NCBI GenBank assembly: GCA_965153355.1
Contig: OZ231128.1
Location: 8,804,001 to 8,868,000, forward strand
DNA from: Flaccisagitta enflata
Lineage: Eukaryota; Chaetognatha; Sagittoidea; Aphragmophora
Length of the DNA stretch: 64,000 nucleotides
Reading direction: 5' to 3'
Shown here piece after piece: positions 31,520 to 42,570 of the stretch. The notes beneath the pieces are model-generated. The model was not told the origin of the DNA. It was given only the letters and a program-made list of their open reading frames with translations, and did no database searches. The stretch's first letter is position 1, and each line of letters begins with the position of its first letter. A program made the translations under genes and the position numbers.

Positions 31520-33109
31520 GTGCGAAAAAGAAACAAGTGGCTGACGCGATACTTGCAGCAGCTTCGTAGAAAATGGATGCATAAGTTGCGGATCATCGGC
31601 ATGGTTCTTATCGCCGTCAAAAGGTGGAGAGCATATCCAAGGAAGAAGACACGAGCAGCAAAGGATCTTCTTCCTAAACCGGAAGTGACGCAAGACGTCT
31701 TGGAGGAGGCGCGCAAACAGCTCGTCAAGTCAACGCAGCGGCATCATTATTCAGACGTCTTCGAACTACTGGAGCTGGGAATGGTCTTTAAACCAGAAAG
31801 CCGTCATGACTTCATCGTCAAAAACAAAGAGATGCGTGGAAATTGAACCCTTCGCCGACGCACGCACGGCACAGCCCACGCCGGCAGTCGACAAAACGCT
31901 GACATCGCATATGACGCTAAATTTCCTTTCTCATCCTGCCGCTAAAAGACGAGAATGTGAAATCATTGATTCGCCATTATCACCACAATGATTTTCACGC
32001 GGGTGCAAAGCATACGTTGAGCTAATTACGCCAATCTGTGGGGATTACAGAAGGTCTTCAGGCTGTCAAGAGAGTCATTAACACGTGCTTCAGATGCCTG
32101 AAGAACCTTAAAAAGAATGCAAATCAGCAAATGGCCACCCTCCCATCAAATAGCGTCAATCCTGCACCTGTCTTTGCAGAGACTGGATTGGATGTCATGG
32201 GGCATCTCCTGGTTAAGATGAACGGGCGTGTTGATCACAAGGTGTGGATCGCAGTGTTCACCTGCCACGTGTCACGCGTCGTCCATGTGGAATTGCTCTT
32301 CAACATGCCAGCCGATGTGATGGTAAATGCAATCATCCGCTTTATAGCAAGGCGCCCAGGAATCAACCGATTCACTTTAGATTGTGGACCTAATCTAGTC
32401 ATCGGTCTCTTCAAGCGCCATCTTGCTTCAAGATCTACTGGAGCCATCCTTCACGTCGATGCCTTCAACACTGCTGTCGTCAACTCCCCGACCAGAGCGG
32501 CTGCCTTCGGGTGGTGGGATTTCAACACGCCGAGAACACCCCACTCATGGAGGGGTGTGTGGGAGAGAATCGCCGTCGCTTAAGCGCATCTGTTTCCACA
32601 TCTCGACTCGGGCCCTTCATCCTCCACGCCGACGCCTTCAACACTGCCGTTGTCGAAGTTGAAGGGATTCTCAACTCGGCTGCCCTCTTAATAGCGCCAT
32701 GATGATCCAAATGACTCTGAGTGCCTCTACACTAAATCATATCCTCAATCCATCCACATCCGGTCACGCCCTCTGGATCTGGTGCAACAAGGCGGCCAAC
32801 TCCCACGCCGACTCTGCGAAGGTTCAATGGAGGCGTGCGCAATCGCGTGTGGATGCATTTTGGAAATCGTGGAGGGTCGAGTATTTGTCGCTTCTTCACG
32901 CGCTAAGCAAATGGTCGAGATCCGAGAAAGACTTTATGATCGATGACATGGTTATCGCCATGGACGAAACGCTGCCTCGTCACAATTGGAGCTTAGGACG
33001 TGTCATGGGCGTCGAGGGTTCGCCAGCCCATGTCCGGAGGGTTAACATCCAGCGCCATGATGGAAAGATCGTGACGAAAGACCGCACGGCTCGTGGCGGC
33101 TGGAATTGA
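31520..33109 (+). pseudogene. BEL/Pao integrase, plus-strand copy with stops
   Basis: In order: a pre-integrase region (VTQDVLEEARKQLVKSTQRH), an HHCC zinc-binding region (HYHHNDFHAG ... CFRC at 32,086-32,097), a catalytic core with Asp at about 32,191 (TGLDVMG), Asp at about 32,380 (TLDCGPN, usually SDNGTNF) and Glu at about 32,563 (GVWERI), then EVEGILNSAAL and DDPNDSE and the C-terminal region with EYLSLLHALSKW and PRHNWSLGRVMGV. The integrase would join retroelement cDNA to host DNA. At least three in-frame stops or shifts interrupt it (for example TAA near 32,017 and at 32,581). A ~90-bp stretch near 32,450 is repeated near 32,620, lengthening the D-D-E spacing. Confidence 0.85.
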
Positions 33110-33179
33110 CTCATAAAAACGCCAAGTTTTGAGAGAGAGAGAAAAAGAAGGGCATGGCCTGTCCATTAGTAACACTATA

Positions 33180-33420
33180 GATATGAGTGATTGAAACTCT
33201 GACTTGTTATATTTACAAAGAGTTGTTATTATTCATATTTGGTTCTGATTATCCATGCTTTCATCTTTCCTCTTGTCAATTATGTTGTCCATTTCCACTT
33301 ACACATAAATCAAACACTCATCTCACGCTCTGTCTATATGTACATATTATTGTGCCAAACTCCGTTCCTATTATTATCAGTTCTCAATACGAACATTTCA
33401 AAGCTTCCGCTGACGACGCC
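33180..33420 (+). repeat. AT-rich segment after integrase, inverted copy at 29,900-30,160
   Basis: Follows the integrase end directly. It shares AACTCTGACTT, ATATTTACAA, ATTATTCATATTTG and CAGTTCTCA with the minus strand of 29,990-30,160. It may be an untranslated region or the relic of an internal LTR. Confidence 0.5.
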
Positions 33421-35640
33421 ATTCCATCTACGAAGTCAGCCCGCATCTTGAAGTCGCTCGCCGGAGTCAAGATGTCCCGTCAGCATGGCTCAGGCAGAAG
33501 CCGACGTGCCGAGACGCACGGATCCTGGGATTCATCGACTCTTCACCCATTTGGCTCGACTCAAGATGATCTGCATCCACGACGGCCGTCAAGGAGGGAG
33601 AGGCTGCCGCAAGGCAGCCTTCACGATGCACTTTCGTCTGGTCAGAGACGAAAAATGGCAATAAAACAGCTGTCAACAAGATGATAATGAAATCACAACA
33701 GCCATTCAACGCTGCTGGATCCTGGCCGCGCCGCTTCCTCCATTGGTGGTCATCAAAGATGGAGTAAGACCGAGGCGGATCTCGATCAATCGGCCGCCGA
33801 CGGACTTATCCATCACTTCCGCGGCGGCGCCATCATCATCGGATTTGCCCCCATCGCCTCGCCAATTCTGCCTTGATTTCGGCCTCCCAGCGCCTCGTGA
33901 TCAAGCGCCTGCAGCTGCAAGTCAACGCAGCGGGGGCGAAGAGAGAGAGATCGGTCAATGATGGAGCAGGAGAGGAGGGAGGAGGGGGATGACAGATGAG
34001 GAGGGTTAGTGAATGGGGAGGCGGTGGAGAAAGACATTGACCCGGAAGTGGACACTGCGACGCCGGGAGGTTATAAACACCAACGGATGCGGCAGGCGCG
34101 TTGGTGGTATCGTATCATCAGTCCGGACGTCAAGTATCTCTCCTCTTCAAAGAGTTTGAAAACTTTCATGCCAAGGCAACAAACAACTCTCATGCGCTCA
34201 TCGGTTAATCAAACAGCGCTTGCCTGGAGACTCTGGAGCTAAAACTAAAGCAACAAAGAAGGGGAGGGGAGGGCATGATAAGGAGGTTCGCCGCATGGTC
34301 CAGGCTGATTTAAGAGGAAGCACCGCGGCCCGGCCTCCCGGTGCAACTGCAAAGCCATTCGCAGCAACTTCTCTCCAGCCATCATTGCCGCAATTCCACC
34401 AGCGTATTTGTTCCTTCACTGCAGCCATAGCTACATCAGCGGCACCAACTTCCACAGCATCAGGAATGTCAACGCGCGCCCTGGATTGGTTCATCCCCCA
34501 AATCAGCAGCAACAGGGTCCTCGTGACGTCACTCCCCCACAACAGTCGAAGAGATCACGTCGGGGAAAGACTCCACAAACGCGCAACGTGCCGAGTCAAT
34601 AACAAAAAGGGCCACCCAAAAGCAAAGGCCCTTCAAGCGCCCAGGCGCGCCCAGCAGTAACGCCTAAAGGCCAAGGAGTATTTGCGGTTCGTCCGGACGT
34701 TGGCAGCAACCCAGAAGCTGAATCAGACGCCTGCAGCGTGTGGCAAAGGGGAAGAAGACCAAGAGAGCTGGGAAGAAGCATGGGGCAGCAACCAAGGGAG
34801 GTTCCACTTGCGGTGCTTCGGCGTCCGCTGTTAAACCTCAAGTCTCTGGTCAGCAGACGGGAGCGTCTTCCTCTCACTCGCAGCCATCAAAAGCAGCGGT
34901 AGGAAGTGAACTAGTTGGCGGTGCTTCAGCATCTGTTAAAGCTGGTGTAGCGCCCCGCCAGCAAACCGAGTCAGCCTAAGGTCTGCAGCATGTGCAGAAC
35001 CCGCCTCCCCCGTCGGATCCAGCCTTTGATCCTGCGCATGGACACCACATCGCCGAGTCATTGCCACGAGAAGCCTCTTTACTGACCTCAAATGCTCCAT
35101 TGGGGGTGGTGGAGAATTTGTTGACTGCTGCTTCCAAAGACTTCTTCGCGAGCCGCTTCCGCCAAAGGCTGTTTGTGCTGAAGCTGCTCACAAGTCTTAG
35201 ACGAGAGGATTCGTCGCAACATCCAAAGGAGAGAGACGATGCTCGTCGAGCAGCAATGGCTGCGGACAATGAGGTGGTCAAAGGCAATAAGCTAGTCGTG
35301 GAACTGGAGAAGCAGCTTGAAAAGGAGAAGCAGGCCTGTGCGATGAAGGCTGGCTAAGAAGAAAGAGGAAGCTGTGTGGAACGGCGCAAATGCGGCCATG
35401 GTCAATGACTTAAAAAAACTGCGTCTCGCCAAGGCCTCTAAATTCCGACTGGCGCCCGACCGTGATGCAGCATTTCCCACCTCCTGCCAGCCTTCAGCAG
35501 AAAAGTCGGTCAGCAGACTCCCGTCTTCGCAAAGACGCCCCGCCTGGGAATAAGAAAATCGAACCAGGCCTTGGAAAATCAGACCGCCAGCTAAATGCTG
35601 ATTAGCTAGAAAGTACGCCCAGTTGCTGTTCAATTTAATT
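33420..35640 (+). pseudogene. Unidentified GC-rich 3' coding region of the retroelement
   Basis: Several plus-strand open frames follow one another: 34,220-34,660, 34,740-34,979 (Lys/Gly/Ser/Ala-rich, KKTKRAGKKHGAATKGG) and 34,992-35,357, which ends in a charged coiled coil (VVELEKQLEKEKQACAMKAG). They are separated by stops. Composition resembles retroelement gag (basic and Pro/Gln-rich, then coiled coil) but no zinc knuckle was seen and it does not resemble the gag at 41 kb. It could be an accessory reading frame downstream of integrase. The mirrored region in the left arm (about 28,400-30,000) is more decayed. Confidence 0.45.
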
Positions 35641-35914
35641 ACCAATTTTGCAACATGGCGTGGAGAGCGCCGTCATTCGCTGAGGATCGTATTCCACCAT
35701 CACATCCTCATCCCATCGATGGACAGGTCGCCCCGGGGGCGCACCCGGGCGTGGAATGACGTCACCCGGGCTCAAGGAAACGCTCACAAGTATCAATATG
35801 GTTTGGGAAGGGTTGAGAAGGAGTTTGTGGTACCTGAATCTGTGTACGAGAAGAACTTACTTCAATCAATCTGCCCCTGTTCTTTCTTTCTTCTTCTTCC
35901 TTCGGGAGGACCAC

Positions 35915-36990
35915 TCACCAGACGGCCAAAACACCCGCGCCGACGCGGCTACGCCGCCAAGATGAAGTGTAGCGGAAGAAAGATTCCTCGGCGCTCTCTT
36001 CCAAGGGCGAATCCCATCCCACTTCCTGTGGACGGCAGAGTTGAAGATGTGGTCTGCCGATGTATACGCTTGGGCTCCAAAATCCCAATGGATCATAAAG
36101 TTTAGCTTGCATGGAGACCAATTGACGTGGTGTTTTTGCTCTAAGAGTTTTGAATTCTTCGTCGCAGATGAAGATGAAGAAACGTCTTCCGCCGGAAGCC
36201 ATGAGACGCTTAACACAGTGATCGAGCATCATCTTGCTTATCTGAGATGGGAATTAGCACGTTCGGATCTCCATCCATCAGTTGCCGCGCATTACTTTTC
36301 CACTTCACAAGATCCATCCCGCCTTCAGCCATCGCCGCCACCGCATCCACCTTCAACTGCAGTGCTTCGTCGACCGAATCCCCACCCCCACTTCCGTCGT
36401 CGACGTAGAATCCGAAGCGAATAAGATCGTAGGCGTTATTGGGGATATTGGGCCGGATTACTTCAGCATGCTTTCTGGCGGTGAAAGGCGTGGCGAATGA
36501 GCTGGATTGGCTGCGAAGACATGTGATAAGAACAGATTCAAATGGCTTCTCGTAGAGTACGGTCTTTGAACCAAAAGAATCTGAACAGATCAGCGTCGTC
36601 AGGATGGACGCGGATCTGGTGGAAGAACGCCTTTATATCACACACAAAGGCGATCTTCCACTGATGAGCACGCATGAGGATGTCTATCAAGCTGTTTATT
36701 CAGTTTGGACCTCCGGCGAGCAAATCATTGAGTGAGATCCCGTCGTGCGCCGCACGCGCATGTTACACACAGCAGCGTTTTGCAGCATAATTCAACAATA
36801 TGAAGCGGCCGTACAGCGTGGCTTCTCAATGCCGTCGTCGTCGTCGACGTGATCAATCTCAATCGCCACTCTCGTCTCGTAAAACTTCTCGATTTCACGG
36901 AAAACTCTTTCTTCGAAGGCTGGATCACGCTTGAGGCAGCGTTGGTTACCGAGCCGCTTCATCGCGATCGGTCGTGATTTCACTCTTCCA
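35915..36990 (-). pseudogene. BEL/Pao reverse transcriptase with YVDD, broken
   Basis: On the minus strand: a helix before the fingers (LKRDPAFEERVFREIEKFYE, about 36,950-36,880), the SLNDLLAGGPN motif followed by an in-frame TGA, the palm motif CDIKAFFHQIRVHPDDADLF (about 36,640-36,580), the catalytic YVDD at 36,396-36,407 within FYVDDGS, and a post-palm segment TPRQLVSMQAKLYDPLGFWS (about 36,130). RT copies element RNA into DNA. The catalytic residues survive, but stops and frame changes disable it. The expected RNase H is absent where the inverted arm begins (35,935). Confidence 0.85.
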
Positions 36991-37610
36991 GAATTTCCAT
37001 GATTTTTCGTGATGAAATTTCCATGTGACGGGAGCAAAGTATTTTTTCACGAGTGGGCAAAAAAATGTCTTTTCCTCTAACACTTTGCACGCTCTGATAT
37101 TTTCAAGGGAATCACCCATCTCCTCTTGTGAGACGATTGATGATGCAAAGTCATGGTAGAAGATGCGGTCAATGTTGCTGTTGAGGGCGCGATTGTCGAG
37201 GATGCGATCGATGTTATCGTTGAGGACGCGGTCATCCGTCGCGATAGCGTTGATCGACGCAATATCTCGTCCTCTTTTGCCCGTTTTTCCACATACAGTC
37301 CAACAGAATAGACATCTGAAGCAAGTCAAAGATCCTGAAGGCCTCGGCAGTTTCTTGAACGACAGCGGCATCCGCATGCGCCGCTCCGATGATCATCATC
37401 ACCCCGCCTTCAGCTTCTGGAAATTTTATGCCTTCGATGTGGGGTTGGTCAGATAGGTCGCGGAGAAAAGAGGAATGTCGCGTTCACTCGTTAACAAATA
37501 CCTGTCATCGCGTCGTTGGCGTCGGCGACAGTATTACTCGTCGACCGATTGCATAGTGAATGATGCGATGAAACGATCCTCAACAACATGACTTCCCACA
37601 GTAATCACCG

Positions 37611-37805
37611 TCATTTGCACTGTTTTGTTGGAATCAGAAGACTGCGAATGACATTGGTACTGATCACGTCGCGATCAGCGCCTGAGTGGATCATAGCGTA
37701 AATCGTCCTCTGCGCACCGAAGAATTGTTTTATGATAGTCACTGGAACAATCAGACGGACAACGTGTCGAATGAAAATGATTTGCGTTACGTCGCCGCCA
37801 ATCAT
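37611..37805 (-). pseudogene. Retropepsin-like protease remnant with altered catalytic residue
   Basis: The frame contains YAMIHSGADRDVIS, which fits the aspartic protease motif (hydrophobic, D, S/T, G, A) except that the catalytic Asp is His (CAC in place of GAC). It lies between nucleocapsid and RT as in BEL/Pao polyproteins. The protease would cleave the polyprotein; this copy should be inactive. Confidence 0.65.
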
Positions 37806-37933
37806 ACCCGTGGCGGGTAAGGAAGATCACTTCCGTTAGTTATGGCTGCCTCCGCCGTCGGCGGGCTGTTGGGTGCTGCTACAGCACAGCATCTCTGACT
37901 TTTTGAAGGGAGCCAGCGGTACTATTTCCCTGC

Positions 37934-38212
37934 TTATTTTTCTCCTTTCTTCTCTTCTTTTTCTTCTTTCTTGTAGGTGCGCCCGTGGAGAATAGTCGCG
38001 TGCCGCTTCTTGCAGATCTGGCGAGTTGGTCTGTTCGCGCACCCTTTGGCGTTGTGTCCTGGCGCGAGACAGTGGAAGCAAAGACGGACGAGACATGATC
38101 TTCTGAACTCTCGCGTCCACTTCCAACTCTGACAGTTGATGACATTCTTCCGTTTGATGCATTCCACTGCAGACGTTGCAGCGGTCAAATCGACTGCACT
38201 TTTTGCTTTCAT
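37934..38212 (-). pseudogene. Gag nucleocapsid, two zinc-binding motifs
   Basis: CFHCLAPGHNAKGC (C-x2-C-x4-H-x4-C; about 38,080-38,039) is followed by ICKKRHATILH, the typical BEL gag tail. Upstream in another frame is CNVCSGMHQTEEC (C-x2-C-x3-H-x4-C; about 38,180-38,140), so a frameshift separates the two motifs. The motifs bind element RNA during packaging. Confidence 0.8.
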
Positions 38213-38229
38213 TAGTTAAGGCGTCCTAC

Positions 38230-39433
38230 GTATGAAGGTGGCGCCTCTTTTCTGTCGTTGCAACTGCTGCCACTGATGCCGTTTTGCAGCTTGAGCCTTT
38301 GTTGCGCTGAATCACCGCCCATGTTTCAATCATATGAACCAAGTTGTCGAATGAGAAAACAATTGTCCATTTAAGGCTGCTTCATGTTGCTTTTCCCAGA
38401 ATTTATCCGCAAGATGAGGGACCCTCTTATTGAGGATCTCCTGCAGCAACTCGTCACGATAGCATTGTTGCACTTCTCCACAGGTCATAATCTTCTTTGC
38501 CTTTGCAACCTTGCAGACAAATTGAAATGCCTTCCATAGTCGGCCAACTGGATCTTCGCCTCCATGACGATTTCGTTGAACAAAGCCGTAATGTTGCAAC
38601 GCCTTGCCATAAAAGACGACGTCCATTTTTGCGAAGGCGTCGTCAATTTCTCCTCTTGCTGTCGCTTCAGTTGCATCAATCGTCGCAGTTTCAATGATCT
38701 CCTTTGCCGGACAGCCAAACCATAGGCAATTGTAACAAGATGTCCATTTGCGTCAAGCCTTCATGCTTCTCAGCATCCTTGAACTTCCTCTTCCACATGT
38801 AAAGTCGGTGGATGAAAGCTCCTGCAGAGGCTTCTCGGGTCTTGCTCTCTCCAATGCTTTGAGGCCGACCTCCCTTGCTCGCATGAGATGGATGTGCGCC
38901 GCTCTTTCCAAAAACATGTCCAGAGCCGGATTGTTGGGCGGCATCTGAGCGTGGACTTCCGGTTGACGGGCCACTTGATGATGCTCTTCACCTGATAATG
39001 CGCTGGGGTTTGTTGGTCGCCGCGTAATGACCCCGGCACGACCGGAGATCTCTTTTTGGTGAGTTTCGCTCCACCCAGGCTCTTCTTGCTGATTCATCTG
39101 TTGTTGGCTTGATCATCTTGATGGAATCGGGGAGCATCAAAATCTTAGCGGACGTACTGTGTATTGTTGTTCCTTTCGTTGTTTCTCTTCTTCTCTCGCC
39201 CAGCAGCGGAGTCAAAAATCTCTCTGCTGAATCTGCATCTTCAAACTATCCACTTCCTGCTGCAACGTTGGTTTGCTGGATGACTTCCGCTTGAGCGTTA
39301 CTAGAGCGCTTGCGCTACTTTTAGCATCGGCTGCAATCCACTCGTTGTCTTCTTGAGAGCGACTTTTCTTCTCATATCTTGCAGCTGCTGTGCCAGGCCC
39401 AAGTGAAACCTCACCTCTGCCTCTTAGCATCAC
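38230..39433 (-). pseudogene. Gag core region, fragmented
   Basis: Overlapping minus-strand frames include AVRQRRSLKLRRLMQLKRQQ and a helical part with LLQEILNKRVPHLADKFWEK, placed just before the zinc knuckles as in Pao/BEL gag. Frame changes prevent a single reading. Confidence 0.6.
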
Positions 39434-40808
39434 CTCCGTTGCATCACCTCCGCTTCCGGTTGTGTTTGGGAACTTTTCCTCTTGATGGGGAAGGCAGTCT
39501 CCTTCCTGGCAGAATCAATCTGCTTCTCGAAGATCTCTTCCGGTGGCGGTAAGGAGAATCGTTGCTGCTGGGGTTTGGTGATGCTGATCCTGATGCTGTT
39601 GCTGTTGTTGAAGCCGTTGCTGCTGCCGCTGTTGATGTTGAAGCTGCTGTTGCTGGTCAGGATACTGTTGCTGTTCATTCTGCTGCTGCAGTTGTCGTAG
39701 CCGTTGTCCTTGCTGCTGCTGCTCCAGCTGTTGCTGCTGCTGCATCGGCTGCTTGTCGAGGTGTTCCACTGACTACTTTTATGATATTTGCTGTAAGTTC
39801 GAATTAGACAATCCCAGTTGGAATTTCTGAAGATAGATCGACGGTCTTTTGGCGGATGCTGCAGCTGCTGCTTGTCCAGCTCAGACAGTTGTCTAAGCTT
39901 CACATCCCGCTGCTCTAAAGCTCCACCAATGCCGCCGTCGTTTCAGGCTATTCCAGTGCTTTCGTTGCATTTCTGCCGCATTGTTGAATACTCCCGCTCT
40001 TCTATCTTCATCTCGTTGCTGCTGTTGGTGAAAGTTACATTCTGTCGTATAACTCTTTGTCTTCTTGTGATGAGCTTCGCTGTTGGAATCCCAATGGCAC
40101 CGCGATCGGCGCCTTTGGAGCTGTTGCTGCACCACCACCTTCACCTTCAGCCATCATCCACTGCGTTGTTCTGCAAGGCGTTGCTGTCTCTCTTCTCTGT
40201 CTCTTCACCGACGTTCATGCTTTCGACAGGATGGTTATTTGACGCTGGAGGATCCACTACCACCGCTGGGATCGCGGCGGAAGGTTGCTGTTGCTGCTGC
40301 AGTTGCTGTTGCATACGTTCGTCTGCGTTATTTTGCCGCTGTTGTTGTTGTTCATGCGGCTGCATGACCGGTTGATGTTGTTGCAGCCCTTGTTGTTGTT
40401 GCTGTTGTTGCTGCTGCTGCTGCTCGTGTTGTTGCTGTTGTTGAACCACATGTTGTGGCGCCGGCTGCAAAATTTGACGTTGTTGTTGGTCTTGTTGGAG
40501 AATTGTTGAAGTTGCTGCAACTGCTGCTGCTGCAACAGCTCTTGCTGCTGCCGTTGAGCCGTCGTTTGCTGCTGCTCCTGTGGTCGGTGGAGTTGACGTT
40601 GCTGTTGGAGTTGCTGCTGCTGCATCTGCAATTGATGCTGCTGCTGTTGCTCCTGTTGCTGTCGCTGCTCCTCCTCCCGTTGTTGCTGCTGCATATCATC
40701 TATCAGCCGCCGGCCTTGTCGCATTTCCTCCTCCAACTGCCTACCCCATCTGTCTCTCTCGGCCTCCTGTTGTTGCACCTTGCCTCTCCTGCGGCGTCAG
40801 TCCGTTGA
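39430..40808 (-). pseudogene. Gag glutamine-rich coiled-coil region (CAG/CAA repeats)
   Basis: About 1.3 kb in which the minus strand is dominated by CAG/CAA/CAR codons. It encodes Gln-rich stretches (REEEQRQQQEQQQQHQLQMQ) with interspersed Arg and Glu. On the plus strand it looks like CTG/TTG repeats. Such a long polyglutamine insert is unusual for a BEL gag and may have expanded as a trinucleotide repeat. Confidence 0.65.
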
Positions 40809-40863
40809 TGATCCCACGACCTCTTGAAGAGCATCGGCGTCGTCGAGATCCACAAGCATGTCG

Positions 40864-41592
40864 TCAGCTTGCTCCGTCGGAGAGCACCATGGGTTCAATT
40901 TCCGAGACCAAATCAAATGCCCATTGATTGACGGCATCTCCTCTTTGGATCGGCGGCAGATTTAAAAATTGGCCGCCAGTTGGAGATTGCGCACCATGTC
41001 GCGGGACCGGAAGTGGTAGATACTCGGATCCGTCGGGGTTTGGCGAAGACGTTCGCATCCTTGGTGTTGGAGCGCCAGTCACATTGTCACGGGCGGCATG
41101 AGTATCAGTTGGGAGACTATTCCATGAGAATTCGTTGACGGGTCTTTTGCGATTCCCAATGTCATTGTGCATTGCATTAACGATGTCGGCGTTGGAAGGA
41201 AAACCCTCTGGATAGTTTTCACGATCGAAGAAACGCATGGAGTTCCATTCGCGCCGGATTCGACGCAGAGTGGACGCCGCGAATCGAAGAGGGTCGCCGG
41301 GCATCGAGTCGAGCGCCATTTGCCTTGCGTACGATATAAAGTCGTAGACCATGTCCCGAAGGCCGTGTCGGGCGCCATCTGATTCACAGGCGGCGTCGTG
41401 GAAATCATTCGTCCCTTCGGCGCAAGTAGCAACGGCGTCGAAAAGGCGCCGGCATCCTTCCATCTCCGCCGTGATGTCGTTTCTCATCGCGCGCAAACGA
41501 TCCGACCTCGGACACTGATTCAAACCGAAGTGAGATACACGAGAGGACGTTGAAGCGGTCGAGACGGTGTCGTCGTTACGCGCGGCTGCCAT
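40864..41592 (-). pseudogene. Gag N-terminal region, 242 codons
   Basis: Opens with ATG at 41,590-41,592, about 90 bp inside the right LTR-like repeat, as expected for gag. The frame is uninterrupted to 40,864 and encodes a mixed helical protein with RLRAMRNDITAEMEGCRRLF and DPLRFAASTLRRIRREWNSM. No family motif was recognised in this part, so the gag assignment is by position. It is followed immediately by the Gln-rich region in another frame. Confidence 0.6.
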
Positions 41593-41679
41593 TGTCCAAT
41601 TTCGCTTTCGGAGGTCGAAGATGGAAAGAATCGAGTCGTTTTTAAATTGTTGAAATATAAATTACGCCCACGAGTTTCA

Positions 41680-42570
41680 ACTGGCACTGTCTATGAGCGT
41701 CTATCTGACTGACGACTTGTGGTGAAAGAAAGTTGGCCGATTGGAAAATAGGAAGGCGATCGTCTCGTTTATTCCATAAAAATTTCAACAACTGAAGAGA
41801 GGGGGAAAAATGAAAGGGAAAGTGGGCATTAATGATGATCAGCAAACGCAAAAGATAACATGAAATCGAGACAGGACACAATAAAGGACAGAAACAGCAC
41901 ATGACAACATGTTCATCTTCTTCAGAGCCCATGCCACCTGATAATACCTGCCCCTGCCCCGGCCCATCCCATTAAATTCATCCATATCATCCCTATAGCA
42001 AGCTGATCGGGCAAGCGATAAAAACCATACTAAAATCCGGCAATAAAAATGCAAAAGGGCAAAAGACAAAAATAACAGACCGGAAGACAAGATAAAAACA
42101 ACGTTAATAAAAGCAAAGACGCGTCTATAAAACTTACTTTTAGGCCCACTTTCGTTGGTTTCAACCCACAGTCTGTCGAAGTCAAACTAACGTTAATTGT
42201 CCGTTCATAAGTTTATCTGCAATAAAAAGATGAGAGATTATTGAAATTAGTGAATTCCAAGGGCGCATTCAATCGATCACGAAAAATCAATCAATCACTT
42301 TAAGAAGCAATGCCGCAAATAAATAAAATCAATCAATCCAAAAATTGGATGATACGAAAGACGAGTTACGTATGTCTGCCTACGTAATAAAAACAAATGG
42401 CACAAAATACAAGGCGCAACCATATGGTTACCCATCTAGCATTCAATATAAAAAATGGCGAGAAACAAAAGACGCTGGCATTGAATAATAGAAAAAGAAG
42501 AAAGGCCAAAAGCACGCAAAAGAAACAAAAGCACACATACTTAAGAAACGGACGGACATACATTTCTAAC
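41680..42570 (-). repeat. 5' LTR-like repeat of the BEL/Pao element
   Basis: Direct-repeat partner of 26,806-27,519, with blocks listed there. It would carry the promoter for gag transcription on the minus strand. Ends and primer-binding site could not be fixed. Confidence 0.75.

Larger units (their letters stand above)
31458..35935 (+). repeat. Right arm of the large inverted duplication
   Basis: Plus-strand partner of 28,040-31,448. It contains the better preserved integrase (31,520-33,109), an AT-rich stretch (33,180-33,400) and a GC-rich 3' region (33,400-35,900). The spacer between arms is only about 10-20 bp. The right end stops where the RT of the minus-strand element begins. Confidence 0.85.
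26806..42570 (-). mobile_element. Degenerate BEL/Pao LTR retrotransposon with internal inverted duplication
   Basis: Diverged direct repeats bound a GC-richer block of about 15.8 kb. On the minus strand from the right: gag (41,592 down to about 38,000) with two CCHC-type zinc motifs, protease, and RT with YVDD. An integrase and a 3' region follow on the minus strand from 31,449 to 28,040. Between RT and that integrase lies a second integrase plus 3' region on the plus strand (31,458-35,935). All frames carry stops and shifts, so the element is dead. The order gag-PR-RT-IN, the CNVCSGMHQTEEC and CFHCLAPGHNAKGC knuckles and the RT phrase DIKAFFHQIRVHPDD identify BEL/Pao. No RNase H was found between RT and IN. 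Exact LTR ends and target duplication could not be read. Confidence 0.85.

Noticed and set aside
39562-40927. Plus-strand Leu/Val/Ala-rich open frames
   Set aside because: Shadows of the CAG/CAA-rich gag on the minus strand.
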